Shown piece by piece: positions 1 to 9,192 of a DNA stretch of 64,000 nt; the stretch's first letter is position 1; each line of letters opens with the position of its first letter. A model generated the notes under the pieces. It saw only the letters and a list, made by a program, of their open reading frames with translations, was not told the origin of the DNA and searched no databases. Made by a program: the position numbers and the translations under genes. This DNA is from Hyphomicrobium_A sp963726795 (GTDB lineage Bacteria; Pseudomonadota; Alphaproteobacteria; Rhizobiales; Hyphomicrobiaceae): NCBI GenBank assembly GCA_963726795.1, contig CAVSDD010000008.1, positions 124,001-188,000 of the forward strand, read 5' to 3'.

Positions 1-29
1 GGTCGCGCGACAACGGGAAGGCGCACGCC

Positions 30-1391
30 ATGAACGACACGAGCACGAAAGCCGCGCCAGTCATGCCCATCGGCGCCAGCAGCGGCCAGCCCCACATCAT
101 CATCGTTGGAGGCGGCGCCGGGGGGCTCGAGCTTGCAACGCGGCTCGGCAACAAGCTCGGGCGGAAGGGCAAGGCGCGGATCTCGCTCGTCGAGCGCGCG
201 CGCACGCACGTCTGGAAGCCGCTGCTGCACGAGATCGCCGCCGGCGTCATGGACGTCGGCCGCCACGAGCTCGAGTACCAGGCGCAGGGCTTCTGGCACG
301 GCTTCCAGTTCCGTTACGGCGAGATGACCGGTATCGACCGCAAGAAGCAGCTCGTGTTCCTCGCGGCAACCTACGATGAGGACGGCCGCCAGATCACGCC
401 GGTGCGCTCGTTCCGCTACGACATTCTGGTCATTGCCATCGGCTGCGTCGGCAACGCGTTCAATACGCCCGGCGTCGACGAGTTCGCGATCATGCTCGAC
501 ACGCCCGAGCAGGCCGAGCGGTTCAACCGCCGTTTGCTCAACGCCTGCGTGCGCGCCTTCGCTCAGGAGGAGCCGATCCGCCCCGAGCAGCTGCACGTCT
601 CCATCATCGGCGCCGGCGCGACCGGAACCGAGCTTGCCGCCGAACTGCACTTGAGCGCGCGCGGCCTTGTCGCTTACGGGCTCGACCGCATCGATCCCGA
701 GAAGGACATCAAGATCTCCCTCATCGAGGCGGCCCCGCGCATTCTCCCCGCTTTGCCCGAGCGCATCGGTGATGAGACGATGGAAGTCCTCAAGAGTCTC
801 AAGGTCGACGTGCGCACCGGGTCTCCGGTCACCGAGGTGACGGGGAAGGGCGTCAAGCTCGCGAACGGCGAGTTCATTCCTTCGGAGCTTGTCGTCTGGG
901 CAGCGGGCGTCAAAGGGCCGGACGTGCTGGCGAACCTGGATGGGCTCGAGGTTAGCCGCTCGGGCCAGCTGGTCGTCAACGATACGCTGCAGACGACGCG
1001 CGATCCCAACATCTACGCGATGGGTGACAGCGCCTATCTTGTCCCCAAGGGCGAGAAGGCGCCGGTACCGCCGCGCGCCCAGGCGGCACACCAGGAGGCG
1101 TCCTATCTCTACTCGCAACTGCAACGCCGCTTGCAGGGCGAGCCCGCGTCAAAGCCCTTCCATTACCGCGACTTCGGCTCGCTCGTGTCGCTGGGGGAAT
1201 TGGCGGTCGGCGGGTTGATGGGCTTCGGCCTCGGGCGCGCGCTGTTCGTGGAAGGTCTCGTCGCGCGCCTGATGTACCGCTCGCTCTACAAGATGCACGA
1301 GATCGCGCTGCACGGGCCGTGGAAGGTGTTTCTCGACACGCTGTCGCGCTCGCTCACGCGGCGCACAGAGCCCGTCGTCAAACTGCACTAG
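30..1391 (+). CDS. ndh: Type II NADH dehydrogenase (NAD(P)/FAD-dependent oxidoreductase)
   Basis: A 453-residue membrane-associated flavoprotein predicted to pass electrons from NADH to quinone without pumping protons. A dinucleotide-binding motif, VGGGAGG, lies near residues 26-32. A second Rossmann motif, GAGATGTELA, lies near residue 195. The FAD-contacting segment AMGDSA is near residue 330. The C-terminus has the amphipathic, arginine-rich stretch expected of NDH-2 enzymes that sit on the inner face of the membrane. Length is normal for the family. It converges on the transglycosylase gene with only 8 bases between the stops. The family is clear; the acceptor (ubiquinone) is inferred. 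Confidence 0.88.
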   Translation: MNDTSTKAAPVMPIGASSGQPHIIIVGGGAGGLELATRLGNKLGRKGKARISLVERARTHVWKPLLHEIAAGVMDVGRHELEYQAQGFWHGFQFRYGEMTGIDRKKQLVFLAATYDEDGRQITPVRSFRYDILVIAIGCVGNAFNTPGVDEFAIMLDTPEQAERFNRRLLNACVRAFAQEEPIRPEQLHVSIIGAGATGTELAAELHLSARGLVAYGLDRIDPEKDIKISLIEAAPRILPALPERIGDETMEVLKSLKVDVRTGSPVTEVTGKGVKLANGEFIPSELVVWAAGVKGPDVLANLDGLEVSRSGQLVVNDTLQTTRDPNIYAMGDSAYLVPKGEKAPVPPRAQAAHQEASYLYSQLQRRLQGEPASKPFHYRDFGSLVSLGELAVGGLMGFGLGRALFVEGLVARLMYRSLYKMHEIALHGPWKVFLDTLSRSLTRRTEPVVKLH

Positions 1392-1399
1392 CGACCGCG

Positions 1400-3202
1400 C
1401 TAGCCGCCGCGGATGGCCGAGAGCAGCTCGGGCGTCGGATAGGAATCCGCCGGCATCTTGAGCTTGATCTGCATGTCCTTGACGGCGGCGCGTGTCTTGG
1501 AGCCCGCAAGCCCGTCGATCTTGCCGACGTCGTAGCCCTTGCTGGCGAGGATCTGCTGCAGCTCCTTGGTGCCCGCTTGGTCGAGCTCGGGAATTTGCCC
1601 GCGCCCGCGGCTCATCGCTCCCGCGCCGTCGATGCGCGTCGCGAGATAGGCGGCGGTCGTCGCGTAGGTCAGCGAGTTGTTCCACTCGGTGTAGATGTCG
1701 AAGTTGGGGTAGGCGAGGAATGCCGGCCCGAAGCGGCCCATGGGCAAGAGCAGCGACGCCGGCATGTTGTCGGCGGGCACCGGCTTGCCATTGGGATAGG
1801 TGATGCCCCACTTCGCCCACTTGGAGCGCGGCAGCTTGATTGCGAGATCCGCCTGATCCCACGGCAGCTCGCCGTTGACGCGCACCTCCTCGAGCCACGG
1901 CTCGTTGGGACGCCAACCCAGATGGCGCATGTAGTTCGCCGTGGTGCCGATCACGTCCGCCTCGTCGCGGAAGAGATCGATGCGTCCGTCGCCGTCGTAG
2001 TCGACGGCATGATCGAGGTAGCGCGTGGGCAGGAACTGCGTCTGCCCGATCTCGCCGGCCCACGAGCCGATCATTTCGCTGGGGCGCAGATCGCCGCGAT
2101 CGATGATCTGCAGCGCGGCCTTCAATTCCTCCTGGAACATCACCTGCCGGCGGCAATCGTAGGCGAGCGTGACGAGCGACGGCAGGATGGGGAATTTGCC
2201 CATGCCGGCGCCGAAGTCGCTTTCCAGCGCCCAGAAACCGGTGATGACGGACGGCGGCACGCCGAAGTCGTGCTGCACGCGGTCGAACACATCCTTGTGC
2301 TGCGCGATCTTCTTGCGGCCGTTGACGACGCGGTTCTGCGTTGCGAGCTTGTTCTGGAAGTCGAGGAACGACTGGGCGAAGAACTTCTGCCCGCGGTCGC
2401 GCGAAATCACCTTGTTGTCGACCCCCATGCCGCCAAGCACGGAGCTGATCGTCTGGGGCTTGATGCCGGCGCCGGCGGCATCGCGCTTGAAGCGTGCGAG
2501 CCACACTGGGAAGCTCTCGGTGTTGCGGCAACCTTCATTCGGCGGCGGATAAGGGGCGCGCTGGCCGACGACCTTTGGCGGGCTGGTCAGCGCGGCGGTC
2601 GCTTCGGCGGAGGGGAACTGCATCCCGTGCTTGGCGGTCTCGGCCGGCGGCGTTTGCGTTGCCTGCTTCTCGCCAGCAGGAGGCGCTGCCAACGCGGGCG
2701 CAAGGTCGTGCGTTGATGCGGCGTCGAGATCAGCCGGTGCCGTGGCGCCCGTGTCAGGTTGCGCGGCGGTTTCGGGCTGCGGCTCGGCTGCCAGAGGAGC
2801 CAGCGTCGGCGGCTGCGCGGCGTCCTCTTGCTTGGCTTCTTCCGTCGCGGGCGCGGTGGGCTCGGCCACCGGAGCCGCCGCAGTTGCACCATCGGTCGCG
2901 GGTTGAGCTGCTTCCTCAGCTGGCGGCGGTGTCGCCTCGGGCGCGGGCTGCGCGGCAGCTGCTCCCAGCGTCGGCGGTTGTTCCGGCGCGGGCGCGGACG
3001 GGTCCGCCGGAGTTTGCGCGGCCTGATCGGTCGCGGGAGCGGTTGCCGGCGCGGCTTTCTTCTTGGCGACGCGCGGCTTCTTCACCGGCGCCGACGGAGC
3101 GAAGGCCGGCGAGGAATCGAGGAACTGTGCATCGGCCGGATAGGTGGCCAGCACTGCGAATAGCGCCACGAGGGCCGCCGCACGAAATCTCGAGGGGTGC
3201 AT
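1400..3202 (-). CDS. Lytic murein transglycosylase, MltB/SLT_2 family, with peptidoglycan-binding domain
   Basis: A 600-residue secreted enzyme predicted to cleave peptidoglycan between MurNAc and GlcNAc, forming anhydro-MurNAc. It has a signal peptide (residues 1-25, ending at an ADA-Q site), then about 170 residues of Ala/Pro/Glu-rich linker. The SLT_2 catalytic domain follows (about 215-515), with the putative catalytic Glu near residue 328 in the motif ALESDFG. The segment GEIGQTQFLPTRYLDHAVDYDGDG is MltB-like. A PG_binding_1 domain ends the protein (about 535-600). The long low-complexity linker is unusual in length and probably lets the catalytic domain reach through the periplasm. Confidence 0.9.
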   Translation of the reverse strand: MHPSRFRAAALVALFAVLATYPADAQFLDSSPAFAPSAPVKKPRVAKKKAAPATAPATDQAAQTPADPSAPAPEQPPTLGAAAAQPAPEATPPPAEEAAQPATDGATAAAPVAEPTAPATEEAKQEDAAQPPTLAPLAAEPQPETAAQPDTGATAPADLDAASTHDLAPALAAPPAGEKQATQTPPAETAKHGMQFPSAEATAALTSPPKVVGQRAPYPPPNEGCRNTESFPVWLARFKRDAAGAGIKPQTISSVLGGMGVDNKVISRDRGQKFFAQSFLDFQNKLATQNRVVNGRKKIAQHKDVFDRVQHDFGVPPSVITGFWALESDFGAGMGKFPILPSLVTLAYDCRRQVMFQEELKAALQIIDRGDLRPSEMIGSWAGEIGQTQFLPTRYLDHAVDYDGDGRIDLFRDEADVIGTTANYMRHLGWRPNEPWLEEVRVNGELPWDQADLAIKLPRSKWAKWGITYPNGKPVPADNMPASLLLPMGRFGPAFLAYPNFDIYTEWNNSLTYATTAAYLATRIDGAGAMSRGRGQIPELDQAGTKELQQILASKGYDVGKIDGLAGSKTRAAVKDMQIKLKMPADSYPTPELLSAIRGG

Positions 3203-3267
3203 TGCCCGTCCTTTAGAAATTGGCCGGTGGGGGTTTGGCCGGGTTTCAGCCCGGACTCATGCCCGCC

Positions 3268-3303
3268 CATGTGGCCGCGTCAAGACATGTGGCCGCGACA
3301 AGA
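3268..3303. repeat. Two tandem 18-bp direct repeats
   Basis: CATGTGGCCGCG followed by T or A and CAAGA occurs twice back to back (3268-3285 and 3286-3303), with 17 of 18 bases identical. It lies in the 290-base gap upstream of the transglycosylase gene. No function is evident; a chance duplication is possible. Confidence 0.5.
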
Positions 3304-3430
3304 CCGGCATGTGCGGCTTTACGCAGCGTTTTTTACTGCCGGCCGTTCAGTGGGGCGGGCAAGGGGCGCGTAAGCGATCGCCGCAGCTTGCGAAATCCGC
3401 CGGAGACGGCCGGGTTCAAATGCGAAGCAG

Positions 3431-3472
3431 AAACGGAAAAGGAGTGCCGAGCGTCTGTTGCCCGGCACTCCT
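3431..3472 (-). terminator. Intrinsic terminator of the small secreted protein gene
   Basis: Read on the minus strand, a 13-bp stem (AGGAGTGCCG core, one G-U pair) closes a 7-base loop and is followed by TTTTCCGTTT. It starts 20 bases after the stop codon of the gene at 3493-3765. Confidence 0.85.
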
Positions 3473-3492
3473 GGCTGTCGTTGGATCGTCGC

Positions 3493-3765
3493 TTATTGGC
3501 AGGTCTGCTCCAGCTGCCATCCGGTGACGCGGCAGCGCTCCCTGCCCTGCGCATCGACGCTGCAGGAGCGCTTGGGGTAGCGCTTGTAGGAGCAGTAATA
3601 GTTCGGGGCGACGTAACCCTCATAACCCTTCACGGGACCTTGGGTCTCGTAGGTTTCCGAGTAGAACGGTTTGACGCCCCGGGCTTCGGCTGAGCCGGCG
3701 GCGAGGACGCCGAGAGCGAGTGTGATCATCGCGAGCGCGGTTGCGCGTTTGGTCGACGCAATCAT
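3493..3765 (-). CDS. Small secreted cysteine-containing protein, function unknown
   Basis: A 90-residue protein with a clear signal peptide (MIASTKRATALAMITLALGV, cleavage after GSAEA). The mature part has four cysteines in the segments YYCSYKRYPKRSC and GRERCRVTGW plus a final Cys near the end, so two disulfides are possible. The ATG at 3765 is chosen because AAGGAGA lies just upstream; the longer open frame has no such site. The gene has its own intrinsic terminator. I do not recognise a named family, though such small periplasmic proteins are common in Hyphomicrobiales. Confidence 0.7.
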   Translation of the reverse strand: MIASTKRATALAMITLALGVLAAGSAEARGVKPFYSETYETQGPVKGYEGYVAPNYYCSYKRYPKRSCSVDAQGRERCRVTGWQLEQTCQ

Positions 3766-3891
3766 TTTTGTCTCCTTACCACTTCGTTGAAGCAGCCGGT
3801 CACCACGAAGTATGTGGGGTTCCGGCCGTCGCCTCAATAAGCGCGGAGTGGCGCCGCTCGCTGTTCCCGGCGAAACAGAGGCGGGCTAGCC

Positions 3892-4275
3892 TCAGCTCAG
3901 GAACGCGGCCACGCTCGACAGCATCGGTGGAGCGATCGGGCTCAACATGTAGAGCTGATCGCGCGTTGTTATCTTGGCCGGCGCGGCCGCGTTCGCCGGC
4001 GTGTCGCTTGCGGCTGCGGCTTTGGCCTCCGCGGCTTGCCTCGTGCGCAGACGCAGCGTCGCGATCGCGGCTGCCGACGCCAGCGTCGCCACCGGCATTA
4101 GCACGACGAGTGGCATCACGTCGTCATAGCCCAAAGCGATGGCAACGCCTGAGAGAAGGGCGGCGAGGGCGAAGAAGCCGGCCATCAGCTCCTCGCCGAA
4201 CAGCGCGGTCAACGCTGCGGCAAAGAGGTTCGCCGCGAGGCTCAGGACGGCAAAAACGAGAGCGAGCATCAGCAT
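3892..4275 (-). CDS. Small integral membrane protein, function unknown
   Basis: A 127-residue protein with three predicted membrane segments: residues about 3-24 (LALVFAVLSLAANLFAAALT), 29-48 (LMAGFFALAALLSGVAIALG) and 53-73 (MPLVVLMPVATLASAAAIATL). A cytoplasmic or periplasmic Ala-rich stretch and a final hydrophobic-leaning tail follow. No family is recognised. It stands alone between a small secreted protein gene and lepA, which runs the other way. Confidence 0.55.
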   Translation of the reverse strand: MLMLALVFAVLSLAANLFAAALTALFGEELMAGFFALAALLSGVAIALGYDDVMPLVVLMPVATLASAAAIATLRLRTRQAAEAKAAAASDTPANAAAPAKITTRDQLYMLSPIAPPMLSSVAAFLS

Positions 4276-4484
4276 CGGCGAAAGGCCATTTCAATATCGG
4301 GATGGAGCGCCACACACGGGCGCATGGGCAAAATATACCACCCAGGGCAGCTGATGACGACCAATGGTGCGCTGATCCCGACGCTGGGCGGCCGACGGGC
4401 CAGCGGCCCGCCGCGAACAAGCTCGTCTCATGGGGCTCATCGCCCCCCTTCCGGTAGCGCGACCCGTGATGCTACAAGCCCGCC

Positions 4485-6287
4485 ATGACCGACCCCTCCC
4501 TGATCCGCAATTTCTCCATCATCGCCCATATCGACCACGGAAAATCGACGTTGTCGGACAGGCTCATCCAGCTCACCGGCGGCGCGACCGCCCGTGAGAT
4601 GAAGGAGCAGATGCTCGATTCCATGGATATCGAGCGCGAGCGTGGCATCACCATCAAGGCGCAGACCGTCCGCCTCGATTACAAGGCCAAGGATGGCAAG
4701 ACCTATCAGCTGAACCTGATGGACACGCCCGGGCACGTCGACTTCGCCTACGAGGTGTCGCGCTGCCTTGCCGCGTGCGAAGGCGCGATCCTGGTGGTCG
4801 ATGCCAGCCAAGGCGTCGAGGCGCAGACGCTCGCCAACGTCTATCTGGCGCTCGACAACAAGCTCGAGATCCTGCCCGTCCTCAACAAGGTCGACCTGCC
4901 CGCCGCCGATTCAGATCGCGTCAAGCAGCAGATCGAGGACGTGATCGGGCTCGATGCGTCCAACGCAATCCCCATCTCGGCCAAGACCGGAAAGAACATC
5001 GAGGCCGTGCTCGAAGCGATCGTCGAGCGGTTGCCGCCGCCCAAGGGCGATCCCGACAAGCCGCTCAAGGCGCTGCTGATCGACAGCTGGTATGACGCCT
5101 ATCTCGGCGTCGTCGTGCTCGTGCGCGTCATCGAGGGCGTGCTGCGCAAGGGCCAGAAGATCACGCTGATGTCGACGCACGCCAATTACCAGATCGAGCG
5201 TGTGGGCGTGTTCCGTCCCAAGCAGGAGATCATGGAGCACCTCGGCCCCGGCGAGGTCGGCTTCTTCACCGCCGCCATCAAGGAGGTCGCCGACACGCGC
5301 GTCGGCGATACCGTGACGGACGAGAAGAAGCCCACGGCGCAGGCGCTACCGGGCTTCAAGCCGGCGCAACCGGTCGTGTTCTGCGGGCTGTTCCCCGTCG
5401 ATGCCGCCGATTTCGCCGACCTGCGCGAGGCGATGGGCAAGCTGCGTTTGAACGACGCGAGCTTCTCCTTCGAGATGGAGACCTCGGCGGCGCTGGGGCT
5501 TGGCTTCCGCTGCGGCTTCCTCGGACTGCTGCACCTGGAGATCATCACCGAGCGGCTGGAGCGCGAGTTCAACCTCGAGCTGATCACCACGGCACCGTCG
5601 GTCATCTACCACCTCCATCTGACCGACGGCACGATGATGGAGATGCACAACCCGGCCGACATGCCGGAGACGACGCGGATCGATCACATCGAGGAGCCGT
5701 GGATCGAGGCGACGATCCTGGTGCCGGATGACTATCTCGGCTCCGTGCTCAAGCTGTGCCAGGACCGGCGCGGACGGCAGAAGCAGCTCACCTATGTCGG
5801 CGCGCGTGCGCTGCTCGTCTATGAGCTGCCGCTCAACGAGGTCGTGTTCGACTTCTACGATCGCCTGAAGTCGGTTTCCAAGGGCTATGCTTCGTTCGAC
5901 TATCACATCAAGGGCTACGAGGAGAACGACCTCGTGAAGCTCTCGGTGCTGGTCAACGAAGAGCCGGTCGATGCCTTGTCCATGATCGTGCATCGCACGC
6001 GCGCAGAAAACCGCGGTCGATCGATGTGCGAGAAGCTCAAAGAGCTCATTCGTCCGCACCTCTTCAAGATTCCGATCCAGGCGGCCATCGGCGGCAAGGT
6101 CATCGCCCGCGAAACCATCAGCGCGTTGCGCAAGGACGTGATCGCCAAGTGCTACGGCGGCGATATCTCGCGCAAGCGCAAGCTGCTCGACAAGCAGAAG
6201 GCAGGCAAAAAGAAGATGCGCGAGTTCGGCAGGGTCGAGATCCCGCAGGAGGCCTTCATCGCGGCGCTCAAGATGGACGAGAACTAA
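4485..6287 (+). CDS. lepA: Elongation factor 4 (LepA)
   Basis: A 600-residue ribosome-associated GTPase of the full expected length. G1 is AHIDHGKST (about residues 14-22), G3 is DTPGHVDF, and G4 is NKVDLP. The EF-G-like domains II, III and V follow, and the LepA-specific C-terminal domain ends in a basic segment (KRKLLDKQKAGKKKMREFG). LepA acts on elongating or initiating ribosomes at the inner membrane and in the cytosol; its exact role is debated. It starts at the ATG in GCCATGACCGACCC. Confidence 0.97.
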   Translation: MTDPSLIRNFSIIAHIDHGKSTLSDRLIQLTGGATAREMKEQMLDSMDIERERGITIKAQTVRLDYKAKDGKTYQLNLMDTPGHVDFAYEVSRCLAACEGAILVVDASQGVEAQTLANVYLALDNKLEILPVLNKVDLPAADSDRVKQQIEDVIGLDASNAIPISAKTGKNIEAVLEAIVERLPPPKGDPDKPLKALLIDSWYDAYLGVVVLVRVIEGVLRKGQKITLMSTHANYQIERVGVFRPKQEIMEHLGPGEVGFFTAAIKEVADTRVGDTVTDEKKPTAQALPGFKPAQPVVFCGLFPVDAADFADLREAMGKLRLNDASFSFEMETSAALGLGFRCGFLGLLHLEIITERLEREFNLELITTAPSVIYHLHLTDGTMMEMHNPADMPETTRIDHIEEPWIEATILVPDDYLGSVLKLCQDRRGRQKQLTYVGARALLVYELPLNEVVFDFYDRLKSVSKGYASFDYHIKGYEENDLVKLSVLVNEEPVDALSMIVHRTRAENRGRSMCEKLKELIRPHLFKIPIQAAIGGKVIARETISALRKDVIAKCYGGDISRKRKLLDKQKAGKKKMREFGRVEIPQEAFIAALKMDEN

Positions 6288-6384
6288 CGGCAATCAGGGC
6301 CGGTCTGCTTGCCACCATCGTGCCGCATTTTTTCGCGACGGATCGCCCTTCCTGCGCCCGTTTCACTGCGTATACCGCGAGGAA

Positions 6385-6419
6385 CGGGGCCCCCCGCGAA
6401 GCTTACGAGCGCGGCCCCG
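6385..6419. other. GC-rich hairpin downstream of lepA
   Basis: CGGGGCC (6385-6391) pairs with GGCCCCG (6413-6419), with CGC/GCG extending inward. No U-tract follows, so it is not a standard intrinsic terminator. It is the only structure seen in the 224-base gap between lepA and the next gene. Confidence 0.4.
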
Positions 6420-6511
6420 ATCGTCTGCAGTTCGTGTGGCTTTGCTTCGCAACGTTGCACACCGGCTGACTGCCGGCGTTGCGGCACAACACCCAAAGAA
6501 AGGAGCACAGC

Positions 6512-6856
6512 GTGACATCTCCCAAGAAGCTACTGATCACTGTTCTCTGCGCGAGCCTGTTGGCTCCCGCGTTGCCTGTCGTGTCGGCGCAGGCTGCGCC
6601 GTTCGCAAATCCCGCGGTCGATGCGTCATCGAGCGTAGACCAGATCTACTACCGTCGCGGCGGCTGGGGTTGGGGTCCCGGCGGCATCATCGGCGGTCTC
6701 ATCGCGGGTACGCTCGTTGCCGCGGCGATCACTGAGGGCCGCGCGCGCCACGAGGATGTCCATGCGTGCATGCGCGACTTCCCGCACTTCGATCCGCGCA
6801 CCGGCACCTACATCAATCGCTACGGCGAGGAGCGCATCTGCCCATATCTTCGTTGA
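6512..6856 (+). CDS. BA14K-like secreted protein
   Basis: A 114-residue protein with a GTG start at 6512, chosen because AAGGAG stands seven bases upstream. A signal peptide (about residues 1-28) is followed by a Gly/Trp-rich patch and a hydrophobic segment (GGIIGGLIAGTLVAAAITEG). The C-terminus, HACMRDFPHFDPRTGTYINR with its following Cys, has the spacing of the BA14K domain: Cys, an aromatic-rich segment, then DPRTGTY, GEER and a second Cys. BA14K proteins are immunoreactive, lectin-like envelope proteins of Brucella and relatives. The family assignment rests on this motif only. Confidence 0.7.
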   Translation: MTSPKKLLITVLCASLLAPALPVVSAQAAPFANPAVDASSSVDQIYYRRGGWGWGPGGIIGGLIAGTLVAAAITEGRARHEDVHACMRDFPHFDPRTGTYINRYGEERICPYLR

Positions 6857-7269
6857 GTACCGGCGCTGAGTTCGCGCACGACGACACTGCAAGGCGCCGC
6901 GCCTGAAGCGCGGCGCTTTTGCTTTTGCTCCGCGTGACACATTTGCTACGCGCCGCGCGCAATCGCTTTTTAGCGCGTGCTTTGCGCACGTTGGATGCAC
7001 GCGCTGCGCGACGGCGCATCGTCGCACTTTGCATTCTTGCCTAATTGTAACCATACGCGCCGATAGTGTTGCGCCCAACCCAGCGATGAGCAGCTGCACG
7101 TGCTGCTCGGAGTCTCGAACGAGTGACGCTGGGGAGTAAGCAGGCTTGGACACACGAGCGGCTGGCCGTTGGCGGTCGCTACGAAGCTGCCCAAGCTGCG
7201 GTTCGCCAATGCGGTCGCTTGAGTTCACCAGCGCCCCGCAATCCAACGACCAAAAATCCAGGAGTGACC
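6857..7269. other. Intergenic region without a supported gene
   Basis: This 413-base stretch holds the terminator at 6894-6920 and otherwise nothing convincing. Open frames on both strands lack ribosome binding sites and coherent codon use. The final bases carry the AGGAG site of the peptidase gene. Confidence 0.6.
6894..6920 (+). terminator. Intrinsic terminator after the BA14K-like gene
   Basis: A perfect 9-bp stem, GCGCCGCGC/GCGCGGCGC, with loop CTGAA, is followed by TTTTGCTTTT. Confidence 0.85.
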
Positions 7270-7947
7270 ATGATCATGCGGTTCTCAACCGCGGCGGTCT
7301 GCTTTGTGCTCGTTTGCCTGACAGGTACAGCCGAAGCCCGCCCGTATTTCGGCTACGACGGACGCCATTTCGGCGAAATGGACAGAGCGCCGAATTATGG
7401 CCAGGCCCCGAATTTCGGACGCGCGGGGAAAGCGCTCGTCCATGGCACCGGCGATCGCAAGGGCCTCACGGTTCCGATGCTGGCGATGCTCGATCGCATC
7501 GAGACCGAGTTCGGCCCCGTCAACGTCATCTCGGGTTATCGTCCCGGCGCGGTGATCGCCACGACGGGGCGTACCTCACGTCACGCCAGCGGCAACGCGG
7601 TGGACATCGAGGTCGGCAGCCGCAAGGCCGCGATGGTCAAATGGCTGATCGCCAATCACCACACCGGCGGCACCATGACGTACTCCGACATGAGCCACAT
7701 CCACGTGGACATCGGTCAGCACTTCGTGTCGCTCGGCAGCAACTCGGGCACGGGCGGTGGGGGTGGCGGCTCGCGTCATTACGCCAACTATGACAGCCCG
7801 CGCCGCGGCTATGGCGGCGAGCGCTACGCGTCGCGCTACGACAGCTACGATCGCGGCGGTTATGAGCGGAGCTACGGCGGCGGGCGCAGCTACGGCGGCG
7901 GCTCGGAGCGCAGTTATAGCGGCGGCTATGCCACCATCTATAACTGA
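7270..7947 (+). CDS. Secreted D-Ala-D-Ala carboxypeptidase-like protein, M15_3 (DUF882) family
   Basis: A 225-residue protein with a signal peptide (MIMRFSTAAVCFVLVCLTG, cleavage after AEA). The M15_3 core follows, with SGYRPGAV, SRHASGNAVDIE and SHIHVDIG. The residues His and Asp of HASGNAVDIE and the final His of HIHVD are the expected zinc ligands. Such enzymes hydrolyse peptidoglycan cross-bridges or stem peptides. The last 60 residues are a Gly/Tyr/Arg/Ser-rich repeat tail (SYGGG, SYDRGGY), unlike the globular core. The ATG at 7270 has AGGAG five bases upstream; the longer open frame starts in unlikely sequence. Confidence 0.82.
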   Translation: MIMRFSTAAVCFVLVCLTGTAEARPYFGYDGRHFGEMDRAPNYGQAPNFGRAGKALVHGTGDRKGLTVPMLAMLDRIETEFGPVNVISGYRPGAVIATTGRTSRHASGNAVDIEVGSRKAAMVKWLIANHHTGGTMTYSDMSHIHVDIGQHFVSLGSNSGTGGGGGGSRHYANYDSPRRGYGGERYASRYDSYDRGGYERSYGGGRSYGGGSERSYSGGYATIYN

Positions 7948-8367
7948 GCGCGCAACTCAGTTCTCGTCATACTGTAACGTGACGTACGACAGGGGCTGCC
8001 GGCATCGGCGGCCCCTTTACGCGTTTTGGGCCCTCATCGCCTTGCCGCTTCAACCTGCCGCAAATTCGCCGCGATCAGGACGCCGCACCCGGATCAATGC
8101 GCTCTCCGCATGCCTCGCGCAATCTGCCGTGAATCAAAGACTTCGATGGTCGCGAAGGCCCCACGAAGCATGCGGAATAGCGTGCTTCCGGAGCGCTTTC
8201 AGTACCTTGCCTTTCGCTTTAGCCCGGTCCATATAGGGCCGATCGAACACGCCTTGGTTCACTATGCGACGGCGCGTTACGCCTCGACACTAGACGACTC
8301 CATCGCGCGATTTGATGTCTTCCGGCGTGACGTCGGGAGGGATTGGCTTGGTGCTTTGGAGGCATGA
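7948..8367. other. Intergenic region and long leader of the cold-shock gene
   Basis: This 420-base stretch holds the terminator at 7992-8018. The rest is upstream of cspA. Long structured 5' leaders are usual for cold-shock genes, but no specific element can be named from the bases alone. A 113-codon open frame ending just before cspA lacks a ribosome binding site and protein-like composition. Confidence 0.5.
7992..8018 (+). terminator. Intrinsic terminator after the M15 peptidase gene
   Basis: A 10-bp stem, GGGGCTGCCG/CGGCGGCCCC (one wobble), with loop GCAT, is followed by TTTACGCGTTTT. Confidence 0.75.
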
Positions 8368-8574
8368 ATGGCAAACGGCACTGTGAAGTGGTTTAACGGC
8401 CAGAAGGGCTACGGCTTCATTCAACCTGATGAAGGCGGCAATGACGTTTTCGTGCACATCTCGGCCGTCGAACGCGCCGGCTTGTCGACGCTGCGCGAAG
8501 GACAGAAAGTTGGTTTTGAGACCGAGACCGGCCGCAACGGCAAGGTCGCTGCAGTCAACTTGCGCCCGCTTTGA
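8368..8574 (+). CDS. cspA: Cold-shock protein (CspA family)
   Basis: A 68-residue single-domain cold-shock protein. RNP1 is KGYGFIQP (about residues 14-21) and RNP2 is VFVHIS (about 28-33), so it should bind single-stranded RNA or DNA and act as an RNA chaperone. The length is typical. It is followed by its own terminator and then by infA, an arrangement common in Hyphomicrobiales. The paralogue number in this genome cannot be judged here, so the letter in the symbol is a family label. Confidence 0.93.
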   Translation: MANGTVKWFNGQKGYGFIQPDEGGNDVFVHISAVERAGLSTLREGQKVGFETETGRNGKVAAVNLRPL

Positions 8575-8601
8575 TCGCGCAAGAGAAGTTGCGGAATTTA
8601 A

Positions 8602-8634
8602 GGGGAGCGGCGCGGCTGCTCCCCTCGCGTTTTA
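8602..8634 (+). terminator. Intrinsic terminator between cspA and infA
   Basis: GGGGAGC (8602-8608) pairs with GCTCCCC (8618-8624), extended inward by GC/GC. TCGCGTTTTA follows. It separates cspA from infA. Confidence 0.7.
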
Positions 8635-8683
8635 GGGATTGCGTCAACGCCAGCGCACACGCGCGCGCGGCTACGGAGAATTA

Positions 8684-8968
8684 ATGGCCAAAGAAGAGAT
8701 GCTCGAGTTCGAGGGCGTGGTGGACGAGGTGCTCCCCGACGCGCGCTGTCGCGTCAAGCTCGACAACGGACACGAGGTGATCGCTTACACTTCGGGCCGC
8801 ATGAAGAAGAACCGCATCCGCATCCTCGCCGGCGATCGCGTGACGATCGAGATGACGCCCTACGATCTGACGAAGGGGCGCATCAACTTCCGCCACAAGG
8901 ATGTCCGCGTGGGGTCCGGGCCGCCGCAGCGTCCCGGTGGAGCCGGCGCCAACTTCCGCCGCCGCTGA
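8684..8968 (+). CDS. infA: Translation initiation factor IF-1
   Basis: A 94-residue protein with an S1/OB fold: MAKEEMLEFEGVVDEVLPD, then RVKLDNGHEVIAYTSGRMKK and RIRILAGDRVTIEMTPYD. IF-1 binds the A site of the 30S subunit during initiation. The C-terminus carries an extra Gly/Pro/Arg-rich tail of about 20 residues after the usual end, as in other alphaproteobacteria. The ATG at 8684 follows GGAGAATTA; the upstream part of the open frame is non-coding. Confidence 0.95.
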   Translation: MAKEEMLEFEGVVDEVLPDARCRVKLDNGHEVIAYTSGRMKKNRIRILAGDRVTIEMTPYDLTKGRINFRHKDVRVGSGPPQRPGGAGANFRRR

Positions 8969-9192
8969 TTTTCGCTCGCTAGATCAGATTGCGATTGCGA
9001 TCTAGCCGCGCCTTGTGCGCGGTGCGCTGTTTCGCGCGTCGTGTGCGCGAGCTGCACCACGCTGGGCGCGCGCAAGCAAAAGTAGCTCGTGACGTGCCGC
9101 CGTCCGCGCGCGAGTTGCGTTTACCACAGGTTGCGAATTGTGGTCACCGTTCAGCCTAGGTTGCGCCCCGCAACTCAGACAGACCGGCGATC

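Noticed and set aside
1149..2531. Long minus-strand frame of 460 codons overlapping the NDH-2 and transglycosylase genes
   Set aside because: It is a shadow of the GC-rich transglycosylase frame. It is rich in Arg and Ala with no motifs, and the real frame has clear domains.
8026..8367. 113-codon frame ending just before cspA
   Set aside because: No ribosome binding site and no protein-like pattern. The region is better explained as the long cspA leader.
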